From the NCBI GenBank assembly GCA_033439265.1, contig JAVTVX010000026.1, positions 11,409,001 through 11,473,000 on the forward strand: 64,000 nt of DNA. The letters run 5' to 3'. Under the pieces are notes generated by a model. It had not been told where the DNA came from and ran no database searches. It saw only the letters and a program-made list of their open reading frames with translations. Position numbers and translations under genes: made by a program. Positions 21,941 through 35,696 of the stretch are shown in pieces. The stretch comes from Dillenia suffruticosa. Lineage: Eukaryota; Streptophyta; Magnoliopsida; Dilleniales; Dilleniaceae. How positions within the stretch are numbered: position 1 is the first letter of the stretch; every line of letters starts with the position of its first letter.

Positions 21941-22791
21941 AAGTAACTTGAAGAAATTGAGAAAAAAGAGTCTCTGAAAAGAAAGATTAATGCAAGCAAT
22001 ATATTTCAACGATCTAGATGAACTTGCCTGTGAAATTTTTCTCTGCTTTCATGTTGACAAGCTTTTGTTGATGTAAATCTTTAAAATTACTTGTCAATGA
22101 TGTTCTATTTATGTCATCTGCATACCATCTCAATAAATGATTAAAGGTCAAACCATAACTTAGAGAGTTAATAACAAATGACAAAAATTTAAACTTTTAA
22201 ATCCTCCTAAAATCCCTACACGCATAAATTACACGTGTAAAACACATACTCAATCTTATTGTCACATGCGAAAACAAACGAATTGAAAGATCGTCTCTTA
22301 TAAACCAAAAAGAACACTCCTCTCTTCTCATCTTCTTATTAATTCCCAACTTCAATTCAACATTAGTTCTCATCACTTCATATTTGAGAACCCATACAAT
22401 CTCTAAAATCAATGCCCATTCTTACTCTTAATAAGTTACAATCCTCCCAAAAGGAACTCATTCTCTATCTTTTGCTCAAAGATAAACATTTTTGTGACTC
22501 AGTGTTCGATCATGGCCAGAAGCAATCCAAATTTTTATCAAACTGACTTCCCATCCAAACATCACAGTGAATCATTTTACTTAGATTCTCTTCAAATCGG
22601 TTATTTCCAATAAGATCATAGATTGAGATTTCCAAAATAACATAGGGTTTCCTTCTCGAGCATATATAAAACAAATCTGCCCTCCTAGCCTCATCTTTTC
22701 TCTCTCCCCATCTAACTATAGTCTAGTAAAACTATTTTACAATAATTTAGAGGACCATGTTGGAACAACTCTAGAAAGGAAAGACAGTGAA
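21941..22791. other. Noncoding, no feature seen
   Basis: AT-rich. No pol motif of the copia element could be found. Probably further degraded retroelement or later insertion. Confidence 0.35.
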
Positions 22792-23550
22792 ATGTTTATA
22801 TGGACTTATCATCACATCTGCATGTTTAAAACCTTTCTCGAAGGAATGGAGTTGATTGTAACATTCAAACTTATCTGTAATATCAGTAATCTGAAATGGG
22901 TGCCTAGTGGAGCTTGTGAGCAATACTTTAAAACAAATATTCTAGATGACGTAAAGATTGTATTCAATAATAATCAGATCACAACAGTTGAAACCAAAGT
23001 CTTATCTTTGTCTCCCTATGAAAGATTACTCCATAACATTGTCATCTACTGTCTTAGATCTAGAGCAGTAAGATACAACTATATAACCAGAGAAAACTAC
23101 TGGATTATAGCGTGTCTTATAAGAAACAAAAATCCCAGACTTCATTTTCTAATTCTTCTAAAAATAATTGAAGCGAGAACAGTAAAAAGAAGATATCTTC
23201 CATATACTCCATTGATTTTTAAAATTATCCTTACTTTAAAAGTAGATGTCTCTAGAGAAGTAGGAATCAAACCAACTCTCAAAATATGAGTCTCTTCTCT
23301 CCGTGAAAATTGTGAATCTCTTGAATTGCCTCAACAGAACAATCCTTAAATTTCAAATCAAGTGCTTCATCAACAACTTCAACCAATGAACACTCCATGA
23401 TAGGATGATGAAGATACAGACAATGAATTCTTTCAAATTCAAAATGAACTATGTTAACTGGAAGAGAGAATCGCAAGAGTTGAAAGAAGATTCAATATTC
23501 CTGAGGATGAACATTCAACAAATGAAAAATGAAGAAATTGTCTTCATGCA
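22792..23550 (+). pseudogene. Plant-transposon-protein-like ORF remnant
   Basis: An open stretch of 165 codons (22792-23289). It has a helical pattern like the 'putative plant transposon protein' domain found in many retroelement-derived plant ORFs: LSLSPYERLLHNIVIYCLRS, a YITRENYWIIACLIRNK segment, and RRYLPYTPLIFKIILTLKVD matching the 'LPYG..LT.IF..FGV' pattern. After the stop at 23287, an acidic stretch and LEERIARVERRFNIPEDE (about 23460-23515) look like its coiled C-terminus. The match is by pattern only. It may be an extra ORF of the copia element. Confidence 0.35.
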
Positions 23551-25500
23551 TCCTACCTGGAAACATGTCCGAAATGTAAACTGAAACCTCTCTAACTTAT
23601 TTCAGTTGAATGTCTTGATATACTATTATATTGTCTGTTCATTTACTATTATTGTGAATTTTAAATCATTTGATACCATTACTAGTTGAAATTCTCTCTC
23701 TGCATTATCATTTAGAAGTATATGAACTTATTGACTAATGAAATGCATTCTGACATAACTTTGTTGCAATCTTTATAACTAGCATTTCTTAGGGAAAGAA
23801 AAGAAAGATGAACTAAATCACAAGATTTGGATAAAAATATGTTGAAGGAAAATTTTATTGCTAGCTCCTCAGATATTGAAATTTAGAAGGAAATTGATAT
23901 ATAAAGGGCGAATAATTGTGTATAAAATTGATTATCATAAAGTAACCTACCGGAGTATAGGAACGGTCAACCGTTGAAGAAAAATGGCAAATTACCTAAT
24001 TTAGAAGGAAATTATCGCATGATTGGAAGTCGTTGTGACTAAATTGAGAAGTGTTCTTTGTTCGTGGCATGGTTGATGATTGAAAGAGATTTAGGGTTAT
24101 GATTTTGAGAGGTTTTTTGATTGTCGGTGGTTGCCTTAGAGTCGACCTTTGAGAGAGGGAGAGAGTGGCTAGGGTTAGGTTTTGGTTTTAGTGGACTAAG
24201 GGTTGGGTTTTAATTTATAGTGTTGCGATTTTTCTATAGCAAGTTAACTTTAAGGCTTTAGTAAGTCGATTCATTGAGTGTTCTGTCTAATAATTTGCAT
24301 ATATAATGAGAAAAATTATTAATATATTTTGATCAATTTAAATAAATATTTTTTAAAAACTGATTAAAATATAATAATATGATTTACCAAATAAAATTTG
24401 AATAATTTGACATATACTTAATTTGATTTATCTAGTATTACTTGGACAGTTCAACCCTAAAATTCAAAGGCTCTAAATTAAAAATAAGGCCCGAAATAAA
24501 ATGATAGGTCAGGTCCGGGCAACTCACACCCAACTAGACCTACCAAGCAAGAACCCGCGCTCTAGGTGATCCAACCAAGACTTAGGGGACGTAACCGTGC
24601 GTCACAAAGAGGCCCAAGACACTAAAAGAAAAGCAGGGGCAGCTCTATTGTTTGGCTAGGAAAAGCTTTTACTTTGAGTCGCCCAAAATTTTAGGTTCTA
24701 ACTTTTAGGGCCCATAATGTTTAATTATAATTTAAATAGTTATAAAAAGAATTTTTGGACAACAATTAAAGGTCCATAACAACCTAATCACATATAGTTT
24801 TTCTCTCCCATTTATCTAATTATCTCATTATTAAAATCTCTCAATTTTCCACGACTCTTATTTTCTCTCCTATATTATCTCTCCACTCTCCATATTCCCA
24901 CTTAACTTCCGCTTAACTTTTTTTAACCTCAATCTCATTAAATTACTTGCCAACACCCAAATAATTTCAAAGTTCACTTAGTTTTTTGCTTTATAAACTC
25001 AAGAGTCAAGTTTTCTAGTTTATTTTCATCATCCTCTATTTTCTTTTTTCTTTCTTTTTTTTTTTTTTTTTTGAGAATTCGACACTATTATTTTTTATAT
25101 ATGGTACACAAAGCCATTCCTGAACTTCAAAGTAGATTTGAATAATTTAAAACATATGAACGTACTTTTGGCTGAAGTCGTTGCGTGGCAAAACTATGGA
25201 CTAAAGATCCTGGCGGAGGGTGAGGCCATTTACATTGAGCAAATGTAATCGTTTGTGGGTGTGGTCGGAGGAATGGTGGAAGGGGAATCACACATTAAGC
25301 CTAGTCTTATATGGAAAAGAATTAATAGAGAAATAAAAGGCTAGCATGATTTACCAACCCTTAAGAGTTCATACACCGTTACGGTGTGCTCAAGAGGGAG
25401 ACGTTAGGTATTGGAGGGTGACCAGAAGACGATAGTTGTAACCCTATCACACTTGAAGGGACCTCTAGCCATAAACAATATGATCAGGAAAAGAGTATTT
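23551..25500. other. Intergenic, no gene supported
   Basis: AT-rich, with several purine- and pyrimidine-rich patches (24050-24200, 24830-24900, 25030-25075). On the minus strand the 24050-24230 part resembles a pyrimidine-rich leader with a short open frame from an ATG near 24070, but it stops after 24 codons. Confidence 0.35.
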
Positions 25501-25862
25501 GTTTTTATTTGAATTAGGATGCAAATGAACGAACTAATATAGAATTAAGATACAATAAAAACCAGAGTGTTGCATCGTTTTCTGGTACAGACTATTCACT
25601 AAAAAAGACATGTTCATCATCATTACAAACCCCAATACCATTGGCATTTCTGCGAAATTCGGACAAGAGATTGCACAGGATTTCCCGCATTTGAACCTAT
25701 ATGCCCGAACATCTAACCAATTCCCATAGTAAAATTTAGCTACACAAAATTCAATTCTCGTTTCCTTGGTCCCCATTAAATCGGAAACATGTATATTACC
25801 AAAATAGGAGACAAGGGTGGCCACTTCTGCACACCACTACGTTCTGTCTCCGATGTTATTAT

Positions 25863-28800
25863 TCAAGGATGGGCCCAGAAGTACGCAAGCAGGCCCACCA
25901 AAGGCGCATTGACGTATGTAGTGGGCTCCGACTCCTGAAAGAAAGGCCTCGAGTCTGGAAAAGCGTCGGTGCTATTGGGCCCACCAACCACTGCTCCTAC
26001 CAACAGATTGGGGTTTGGATTTGGGCTCAGGTAGTAGCGAGAGCCCGCTTTGCAGCCAATGTGGGCTGGATGGGCCTGCACAGATGGGAGTGAGCTGGCC
26101 CGATGGTGGATCCTCTGCGGGTAACGTGCACCATAGCCCACCATGTACGACATGCTTAATGGATTGTCCCCGAGAATATAGTCAACCTGCCAGAACCAAC
26201 ATTTGTCAGTACCAACCCTATAACGAAATTTTAGTCGAGGTGCCCACTTCTTTTGGGACCTGCAATTTTGTACTATCTTTCCCAAAAGATACTGAGAGAG
26301 AGAGAGAGAATAAAAAAAAAAAGAATGCTTGTGTTTTTGTTTTATTGCTGATACTAAGCCACATTATCCATCAAAAGGGAACAGATATATCGTTACAAGA
26401 TAATAAAGCATTGTGCGGAGCCCAAAAAACAATAATAATAAAGTATATAATATAAATTTAAGTACTTTCTTGAAATTTTTTAATCAATTTGTAAGGCTAG
26501 TGACAAATCTAAGATCCGGATATTAAAAATTTATAAAATATTTATTCAACCAACAAACAAAATTAATATTTCTTAAAGTTACAATTTTATTCATGTTTTT
26601 CTTTCTTAAATTTAAAGATTACAAAATATTTTTTATTGATTTAAAGTATATGATGGTGGTATCATATTTTATTTTTTTTATGTAATGAGTTTTTTTTTTT
26701 AAGATTTATTTGAAATTTAGATAAATAAATAAGTTTTTTAAAAAAAAAAGTGAAAGTAAGATTATAGTTAAGTGGATACAAATAAATATAAACTATAAAC
26801 ACTAATTGAATTTAAAAAAATTAAAGGGATGTAATTGTCAACCCTGAGTCCTATATTGGTCCGCCTCTGTGTAAGGTCGTTACAGACATTTGTGCCAAGT
26901 AAACAGATTCATAAAATTCCTTTCCTAAGTCTCAAAATTAAAAACGAATTTGAGGTTTAAGGTTTATTAAATGAATGTAACATAAGAAAGAATAATAAAA
27001 ATTTTATCAAATGTCTTTTTTTTTTCCTTTAAGGATTAAGCATTATTTTGCAGTAATTGCATGCTTAAGCATTTGGGCAGCACAAATCCCACATAGAGGG
27101 AAGGCTAACCTTTAACCATGGACTATCCGGCAGAAGATGGGGGTTCCAAAAATGAAAAAGACAAACATCCCGGTGATTTGGGCAGTATCTAAAAAACTGA
27201 CAAAATCTAGACGTTGGATTGTCTGAGCAAAGGGATGGTCCCCAGTAAAAATGGTGATTGAGGACATGTGATGGTCTGGGGTCCACTGCACCATCTCACC
27301 CCCTCTGATTTTTTCGATTTTTTTTTTTAATTTGAAAAAGATATTTCAAAAGTGTTTTTGTGAATACTTACTTGACGCTTGGCAAGGCGTTTGAGAAGAG
27401 CGGGGGTGGCATATGTTCCGCCACACGGCACTGCGCGATTGGCGTGGCTTAGATAATTCGAGTAAGCCAGAAGTAAAAATGATAATGACGTTACATGCTG
27501 CATATTGCATGATCCTGCCTTGATTAGTAACCCACCTAATATCATAATATAACCAAATCGTCACAATTTGTATCAAATACATCAGATAAAAGTAAGAAAA
27601 TTTCGAAAATTTTCCAGGTAAATAGTAAAGCACATTTTGATACTTAATAACCACCTGGGGAATACTGAATTTGAGGATGAGAAATTCCTGGGAGGACAGA
27701 ACAGATAAAGCCATCAGCATTCCGTTTGAAGGCCACTAGATCATTAGCTTTCCCCATTAGCACTTCCTACAAATTTCGATTTTAATAAGAACCACATTTT
27801 AATTAGAAAAATGTGAGAATGTTTCATTTTGTATTGTATAATATATGGAAAAGGATATCAAAGTGTGTCAGTTTATTTCAGGCAACAGAGATAAGTCAAA
27901 CATCATTTAAGGAAAGATAAAACACATGATCGATCAGACTTCCACAGAATAGAGCATAGGCAATACATGTCGCTGTGTGTGGAGAGGCAGAGTCCAAGAA
28001 GAATGATAGGAAAAGTAAATGAAAGTAAAAACCCAACAATAAATAAGCAGTTGAGAGGGGGAGGGGGAGCAAAATCCATGAAGAACAGTGTCTGAAAAAG
28101 AAAAACTCAAGGGTGTTTCACTGGTCAGAAACCCAAAGTCACAATCCCTTTCAGCACAAGTGTAATAAAGAAAGAGCCCTTGCCTTGGGCATGGGAGAAC
28201 CTGACTTTTTGCACATGCATTCTGAATTCTCTGCTCACTGGGCCCCACTTCACCAGAAAAGGCTTCCTCCTCTCTCTCTCTCTCTCTCTCTCTCATCAAA
28301 TTTCAACAACACCAACCCTTTATCCAAGAGGCAGTCCCCCATAATTTTTTTTTTTATGAAGTGAATTGGGTTGAATTATTAAGGTACAAATCCTTTTAGA
28401 GCCACAATATTTGAATGAAAAATATCAGTGGCTGGACCACTTTATAATCCTACAGGTATAAATAAGCTTCCACAATAACAGTGTTGTCCTTTTTTTTAGA
28501 GTGATTTGGTCATTTTCATGTCGGAAGAATTGAACCAAAAGAGCAAAAAAGAGCCCACTTAAAGCCAAATACTTTCTTAACTTCTTGAACAAATACAAAC
28601 CTCGTAATCATCGGTTGCTAATAGTTTTTATGTCTTTAGTTGGGTCCTACCACGCTTGAGATGTTCGAAAGAAAAAAGGACAAAAGCAACGGTTTCTGAG
28701 TCGAACACAAAGGCAAATTAAATAACTAGGCTAAATGTTTATAAAAATTCTGGTGGATTAGTTAAATAATTAAGTATAACATTAATCAGCAAAGAAAACG

Positions 28801-31187
28801 AAATCAATATATCCCCCCACAAAGGCACCACTATACAACATGTGGATTGCTCTGTGGACTTTAAATCACAAGGCAAACATTCCATCGAATCCAAACAAAA
28901 TACTCTAGGACAAGGAGAATAGATCCAATAGACAAGACCGATATGATAACATAAATACATAATTATTTTACTAAAAACTTCCCCTGGGCTCTAAGTATAA
29001 TTTAAGAATAGGAAATAATTATTAAAGGAGAAAAAGCGGGGAGTAAGAGGGGGCGGAGGTTACCTTGGAAATGAGAACATTAATCCCGGCGTGTTTATTG
29101 TCCCAACCAAATTCATTGATGGTATCGCCGGCTCTCAAGACAACCTCATTTCTCACTATATATTCTCTGTACTCTCTCCTCCTTGATGCCTTATGCAGCC
29201 ATGCGGCTCCCCATAGCAACTCATCCTAACCATACCAACCCCAAATTTAGTTAAAACAAAATCATACGGTCGAAACTTTTTACTTTTTGCACAACTTCAT
29301 CCAACGGTGGGTGATGGGTGATGTTTTTCTCTCACCTGGTAGCCGTTCACGTCACAGTAAAAGGGGCAGACTGCCGATCGTAGGCTACTACTGTACGCAC
29401 CACGGTGCCTGTCAGCATAGTCGAACACCTATAGTTCACATCAACATCCACACCAACGGTCAGGTCAATTTCTCACCCCCGTAATTGAAAGAAAAAGAAA
29501 AGAAAAGAAAATTGCATTATGTAGTTTCCAACCATACGTTCCTCAAGACATATAGTCCCATTTGCATTAAGAAACGTTCTATTTGCATTAGGAAACGTTC
29601 TCCTTCTTGCGCAATTTAATACATAACATGGATAATCAAGAATTTAATCTAACAATTACTTTAATCATTCAAAATCTTTAATCTAACAATAAAAAATTTT
29701 AAATTCAAGTTCTACCTTATAAATAAGGTTAAAAAAAAGTTGGTCAATGTCGACCCAAAACCATACTTAATCAATATCCAATCACCAGATGCGTTGGAAT
29801 TAATTTCATGAACACTACAAGCAGAAACTATTTTTTTTCTTTTTTCAACAAGACCAAGTAAAATTTGCAATTCTAATCCACTTCGATGTAATGTTTTTGT
29901 ACAAATGTACATATTTTAAGATTTCATTCATGGAACTCCTAAAACTAAGAAAATGGGGTCACATGCAGAACGAAACTACAAATTTATATTAAGAAAATAA
30001 AATATATATTTAGCATTATAATTTTATAAGTGAGTATTATGAGTTTTAAGGCTTAAAAAAAAAAGAATTATAATCTTCAGAAATATATATAATTTTTAAA
30101 AATAGGCACAACTCCCTTCGCCCTCTTCACATGCAAATTTCAAGTGGGAGCATAAGTAGAGCAATTCTTGATTCATACTCCATCCATGACATGTTGCATA
30201 TAAAGAATAGACATGGTCCCAGCAGATCAGTCCCGATACACAATACATCAACTAGTTAAAATGATATGTGAGGGTCACCACCAAGTAAATAAAAAAAAAT
30301 TAATATTCCATATGTCAGGTCCCCTTTTGACACTAGATTAATAAGAAAACGAAAAAGTGGAAAAAGTGAGGGGGTGAACCTTAATAGCACGATCGAGTAG
30401 AAGACGGGAATAAGGAGGGTCACGAGATCGGAACACAATCGAAGCAGCAGCCAAAGCTGCGGCGGTTTCGCCTGCCACGTCAGATCCTGGATGGAAGCGA
30501 TCAATCTTGTAAACGGTCCGAAGCGTGTCCATGTCTTCAGGTCTTTCCCAACAGTTGTGATCCGAGTAGGCGTCACCCACCTGTACATATAGCGCGTTCG
30601 GCACGTCCTTCGTAGCTTTAAGCAGGTAGTCCGTACCCCACTTAACGGCCTTTACGGCGTTGTTTAACTCCCCTCCCATGTTCCTCCCAAAGTCTATCAC
30701 ACTCCACGACAGTAACGTCGTTGTGAATGCCATCGGAAACCCAAACTTTATGTTGTCCCCGGCGTCGTAATATCCTCCCGTCAAGTCCACCTGCAAAAGA
30801 ATGCCGTTTCAGAAAAAGCCAGAATGATTCAGAGATTTAAACGACGCCGTTTCACAATGCTCAAGAAAGTGCAAAACAACGCCTTTTCTGGTTTCAATAG
30901 TGCTAGTTTGCGTGTGTTTTTGTGTGAGAGAGAGAGAGAGATGTACATACGCAGGCGGAGGCACCATCGTGCAAGGCGGAGTCACGGCGCCATCTTAGGC
31001 GTTGGTCTGGAGGAAGTCTTCCGGATCTCTGACCTTCGAAGAAGAGAATGCTCTTACGGAGAGCATCGCCGTAGTCGTGACCGCCGGCTGAATCGCGGGG
31101 GAGAGAGAGGAGGAGAAAGAGGAGCAATGACGAAAATCTCGCAGAGGAAAGAGAAAGAGAGAATGAGTGGCGAGATTTTCGCGCCAT
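25863..31187 (-). CDS. Endo-1,4-beta-glucanase, glycosyl hydrolase family 9 class B (seven exons)
   Basis: Secreted cellulase-type enzyme that cuts internal beta-1,4-glucosidic bonds in cell-wall glucans. Exons on the minus strand: 31187-30951, 30790-30380, 29428-29336, 29225-29064, 27766-27655, 27535-27372, 26186-25863; all introns begin GT and end AG, and the joined frame is 1503 bp (500 aa plus TGA). Residues 1-34 form a signal peptide (hydrophobic Leu run, likely cut after DSA), followed by [22 protein letters not shown]9 landmarks: YYDAGDN with Asp88 and Asp91, IHHR with His421 region, PDSR with Asp471, and [13 protein letters not shown] with proton-donor Glu480. No membrane anchor or C-terminal binding module, hence class B. 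By eye it is closest to Arabidopsis CEL1 (GH9B1). MARKS was chosen as start because it matches that family; an upstream in-frame ATG at 31205 is the alternative. A candidate poly(A) signal lies near 25500-25510. No defect seen. Confidence 0.95.
26489..26872. mobile_element. Possible degraded MITE in endoglucanase intron 6
   Basis: An AT-rich block bounded by ACAAATCTAAGATCCGG on the left and GTCCTATATTGGTCCGCCTC on the right, whose reverse complement (GAGGCGGACCAATATAGGAC) is loosely similar to the left end. This is the 'gcggatctaggatt' type of end common in degraded plant DNA elements. A similar left-end phrase recurs at 32178 (GGTGGATCTAAGACTTAGA). No clear target duplication. Confidence 0.3.
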
Positions 31188-34100
31188 TGCTTGTAGAGTG
31201 GGCAAGGAAGCGAATGCTGGTCTGGTAAGGTGGAATGCCCAAAACGGTCTGTCTGATTCTTATAACAAAAAAAGCGTCTTTGGATTCTTATGGACCCACC
31301 ACTCCTTCCAGCCACGTGGTTCGTTTTGACTGGCTAGAGCTCAGACTCCGCTGCTAAACATGCATGACCGGTTTGGTTTTTCCATTTTATCCAGACTGGC
31401 GAAACCGAACCGGTAGAGGTGGTAAAGTGACCGTTGTGGTAATGGATTTTAGGGAATTTATTAGTGACGGTGGGGCAGGCCGAAGTTGGGGTCCACCATC
31501 GCTACAACGGCGAACATGTGGATAGTCTGAACAATGTGGGACCCAAAGAGAAAAGTGGAAGAAATTTTTGGAATAAAATAATAAGATACAATAACGTTGA
31601 ATAATATTTGATTCGAAAATCTAAAATTAATTTTTCAATTTCTTTTTTGTCACGATCATATTCTAAATAAGTTACAAGAGATAAATATATTTCATATATT
31701 ATGGAGTTCGTATAACTCATATAATTAATTTTATATAAAGAAAAAGGAGAAAAAAATCTGAAAAAAATTTTCTTAGTAAATATTATTAAATTTAATTTGC
31801 ATTGAAGTAGAGAGTTTTAAAATATATATATGTTGCTTTCTGATAAGTAAACTAATATGAAATTAAATATTTTCCTCTATATGTAGCTATTTTTCACAAA
31901 TGTTTGAGAAGAGACTGTGATCCTATGGTAAGAGTTTTGCTCTAACTGTGATATCACATAAGAAAATTTGATTTTATTTTAAAAGATAGCTTCTCCCTTG
32001 GGCCGTAAAGCCCGCATAAGTTCATAAATTTGCACAATCCTAATACAAAGCAACATTTGTAGCCGTGCATCTAATAAGACTTCATGGGCTAAATCAGGCG
32101 AAAATATAAGTTCTTTTTTCCAGGGTGATGTACTAAAATATCTTTTTCATGAATATGCGATATGATCAAAATCAATGGTGGATCTAAGACTTAGAGACAA
32201 GAGATGCAAAAAATTATAAGATATTTGTTTAAACAATAAATATGAATTATAAAACTATATTAAAAATTTAAAATATTAATAAGAAAATAATTCAATCATA
32301 ATAATATTTCAAAAATCAAAAGTTTTAATTGAAAATATGTACATTTTTCATGTGATAATAATAGATTTTTCTAAATTTAAACACAGTTTTAGTGGTTAAT
32401 TCAAAAAAATTGGAGAATAAAGATTTTAGTATTTTGATAAGTGAAGAAAATATTAAAATGGAATGAGGGATGCGAAAATAAGAGAGTTACCGGAGAGTCG
32501 GAGGAAATGGAAAAGTGAGAGGGGATGGGAAGAGAGGCGGAGAGGGAGAGAGAGAGGAGAGGGACAAAACCCCAGTTTAGAAAAATCTCTTGCCATGCTC
32601 TTCATGCGTTACTGTTTATTGTTATGAATTTTGCAGGGTGTTTGTATCATGAGGATTTAAATATAATATGTACTTTTAGGAGATTGACTTATAATTTTAA
32701 TGGAATGAGTAATAATTAAGGTTGTGATTTTTTATAGTTGCATTCATAAAAGTTTTACTTAATATGTCATCCGGCAGTTGCTCCTTGTCTTCTTTGCCTG
32801 TTTCTACTAACTGTTAAATATTTTATAGGATATGTAAATTACGAAATATATTATTCCGTCTCAGTCGCATGATAAATTATTTACCTTTTTATATCATATA
32901 GAATAATATTACATTTTTAATTTTGTTATTTTAGTTATTATATTTAATCCAAGAAGGGTGGTTGTTCTGTGAGCACAGGGCTGACATCAAACTTTCTGAG
33001 CTGGCTTTTACAAAATCCTGATTTAGCCTGTTTAAAATTTTATAGATATAAGTCCAAATCCAGCCGGAGAAAACTCAAAAAATCGAGGTTCAAACTTGGC
33101 CTGAAAAATTAAAAGGTCCTCGGGTCTGTTTTGAACTAAATCCAGTCTCAAATCATAAATTTTATTTTTCATATTTTTAACTCATTTTATAGTATAATAA
33201 ATATAACATAAAAACATATTAATCATCCAAAATAAAATATAAAATAAATATCATCATACCAAATTAACGATTACACACTATTATAAAAATTAACAATAAT
33301 AATATTATGAAAAAATAAAAAATTATATAAAAAATAATACAATCATTAAAGTTATCATCCAAATACTATAATATTTGATTTTAAATCAATTGAGTTTATA
33401 ATAGATCGAGTTCACTGACATGACTCGGTCTATAATTAAAATAGCAGTATAACCCTTAAACAAGCCGAGCACAGCCCTTCAAAATGTTGCCAGACCTATT
33501 TATGAGCAATAAAATTTGCCATAGCTTATCCGAAATAATAACAAACTCGAAGATGGAGCCAAGAGAGCATAAGTGCCAGCAGCTGCGGCCTATGCCGTGA
33601 ATAGATAGGACTGTTGGCTTGCGGGTCGTTGACCGAATGATTAATGACCGTCGGATGGAATGAAAGTAATCCAACTTGTGTATTTTGTTTGGACTGTAGC
33701 AAAATTCTATTGTGATGCGGGAATTTTGAGCGTTTTAAAATACTCGGATTTCGATTCTTTTTATGGTGTTGGATTTCAAGATCATAGAGGTGCTGCTTGG
33801 CCCTGAATAGTGAAGACCATATCCGGAGTATTATTTTATCCAAATTGGGTCGTGGCATTCTCTCTCTTTCTCTACTGCCAAATGCATTTTTAGCTAAACA
33901 AGATTTTTTTTTTGGGGGGGGGGGGGGTTGTGCAGAACTAGAACTAAGAGAAATGCATCATTTCAGTTTGGACACTTCGTGCTTGGCATGTGGGATGTTG
34001 AGATTTTGTGAATACTTTTCTCATCCAAATTTTGGTCACTCTTTTCGTAACTCTAAAAATCAAAATTGGTTTTCCATTATGATTACACGCGGCCTAGATT

Positions 34101-34314
34101 AGGCATACAAATTGTTGAAATAACATGTTTTACCTTTTATTTATTTATTTTTTCAAACCAAGTGGCAGCACCGCAACTCGAATCTTCAAATTGTTGAAAT
34201 AACATGTTTCGAGTGCTTGTTTTGAAGATTACTCTCAACCGGACTTGGTCAGCTGACTCAGTATTCAATATATTCATGACTCGATCCAACTAATTAATTA
34301 ATTAATTATTAATG
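31188..34314. other. Upstream region of endoglucanase and intergenic sequence
   Basis: Contains the minus-strand promoter of the endoglucanase. Candidate minus-strand TATA-like motifs are TTATAAG (complement of 31259-31265, close to the start codon) and TATATAA (31733-31742, about 550 bp upstream); neither is certain. A purine-rich + strand patch at 32470-32580 is discussed as a finding. 33000-33330 looks like a degraded DNA element with a 'GGTCCTCGGGTCTG' phrase and an AT-rich body. No other gene seen. A poly(G) run lies at 33914-33928. Confidence 0.4.
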
Positions 34315-34829
34315 TGATGTAAGATGAGTAGCCGTCAAAATCATATACCAAATGGTTAAACCTAAGAGAAGGTTTAGCGGAAGGATTTATGGTGTAATAG
34401 AGACCAAAGATCATGTTGAAGGGGGAGTAGAAAGGGGTCATGAACAAGCCTAAAGCATGTGGCGCAACGTTGAGAAGTCGCGTCGTAGCATGACAAGATG
34501 TGTTGTGATGCTACCGCGATGCCTCGAGAGAACTCCCACGTAATTTTTTTTTTTTTTCCTTTTGCATTTTCTTCATTATTTGTTATTTTCTTTTCCTTCT
34601 ACCTGGTTAGGGTTTTCTTATTCATTTTCCTATTTTACTTAGAAGTTTTTAGACTATTTAAATGCCTTATTTCTCATTATTATAGAGACTTTCTATACTT
34701 TCCTTATTGAAAATTTGTTAATTTCTTGCAACCCTAGTTTGGGTTTTTAACTCTTGGGGGTGAATTTCTTTGCAAAAGTTTTTAGAGTTTGGGTTGATCA
34801 AACTCAATCCACATGTCGATTTTGCATCA
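34315..34829 (+). repeat. LTR of unclassified retrotransposon (copy 1)
   Basis: It starts TGATGTAAGATGAGTAGCCG and ends GATTTTGCATCA. It is followed by ATTGGAATTAGAGCAAG, a damaged initiator-Met primer-binding site. The same sequence, diverged, recurs at 46413-46909; shared phrases include CATATACCAAAT, AGTAGAAAGGGGTCA/AGTAGAAGGGGTCA and GATCAAACTCAATCCAC. The following bases to about 35250 are probably internal region, with no coding motif. Confidence 0.55.
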
Positions 34830-35696
34830 ATTGGAATTAGAGCAAGTTCAATCTCGTGACGAGAGAATCGTAAAGAGTCGATTGAGGCAACAATCAATTA
34901 CTGAGGAAGCAACCAATTATCCAACGTCGATAAGAGATTCTAGGTTGTTTGGGGAACTCTAAGATAGTCATGTTTGGAGGATTGTTGCTGTGGATCAAAA
35001 ACTCTGTTTTGGTTTTAAAATACTCCTGACAAGGTTAGAGCCCTAAATGTAAATCACAACTCAAATTGGAATCTTGAGGAGAAACATGTCATGCATAGTG
35101 CCTGTGGTCGATCTACACCGAAAAAGGTGTGATTATTGGACACTTGGTATCATAATTCCTTATTTTTATGATGTTTTGGGAATGGATGAGTTTTTAAATT
35201 GGTTGAGAACGAGGGATGGATTTTATGAATATTCACATTTTTGACCCTAAGATAATAAAGCTAATAGGTTCATAATTTAAACAAGAGGCTTAAGAGTATG
35301 TTTGATAGATTTTTTTCCCCCTCTTATCTTTTCTTTTAATGAGAAACAAAGATTAATTTTTTTAAAATAAAGTTAAAAATTGTTTAACATTTTTATTTTA
35401 AAAAACTGTTTGTACACTCTTTTTTTTTTTTTATAAATAATCTAATAAAATATTTTTTATAAATTCTATTTTTAATGAAATTACCATAAAGGGTATAGAT
35501 ATAAAATATAATTTGTTTCCGTACCATCGATCGATTAAAATTCATATATCTTCATTTTAAAAATAAAAAGTATAAATACTAATAATTAGAATAAAAATAA
35601 ATTAATTATTTTTTAAAACTATTAAAATCAAACATTTATAAATATAAAATCATTTTTATATAATAGAAAAAATTAAGAAATTCGAAAATAACATAA
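34830..35696 (+). other. Degraded internal region and AT-rich spacer
   Basis: After the primer-binding-like site the sequence keeps a retroelement leader style to about 35120, then becomes AT-rich with T runs. No gene seen. Confidence 0.35.

Noticed and set aside
25869-26455. Open frames on the + strand across the last endoglucanase exon
   Set aside because: They are antisense to an exon with clear GH9 motifs and splice sites, and show no family motif of their own.
30824-31228. 134-codon + strand frame opposite the first endoglucanase exon
   Set aside because: Arg-rich product of the complementary strand of the signal-peptide exon and leader.
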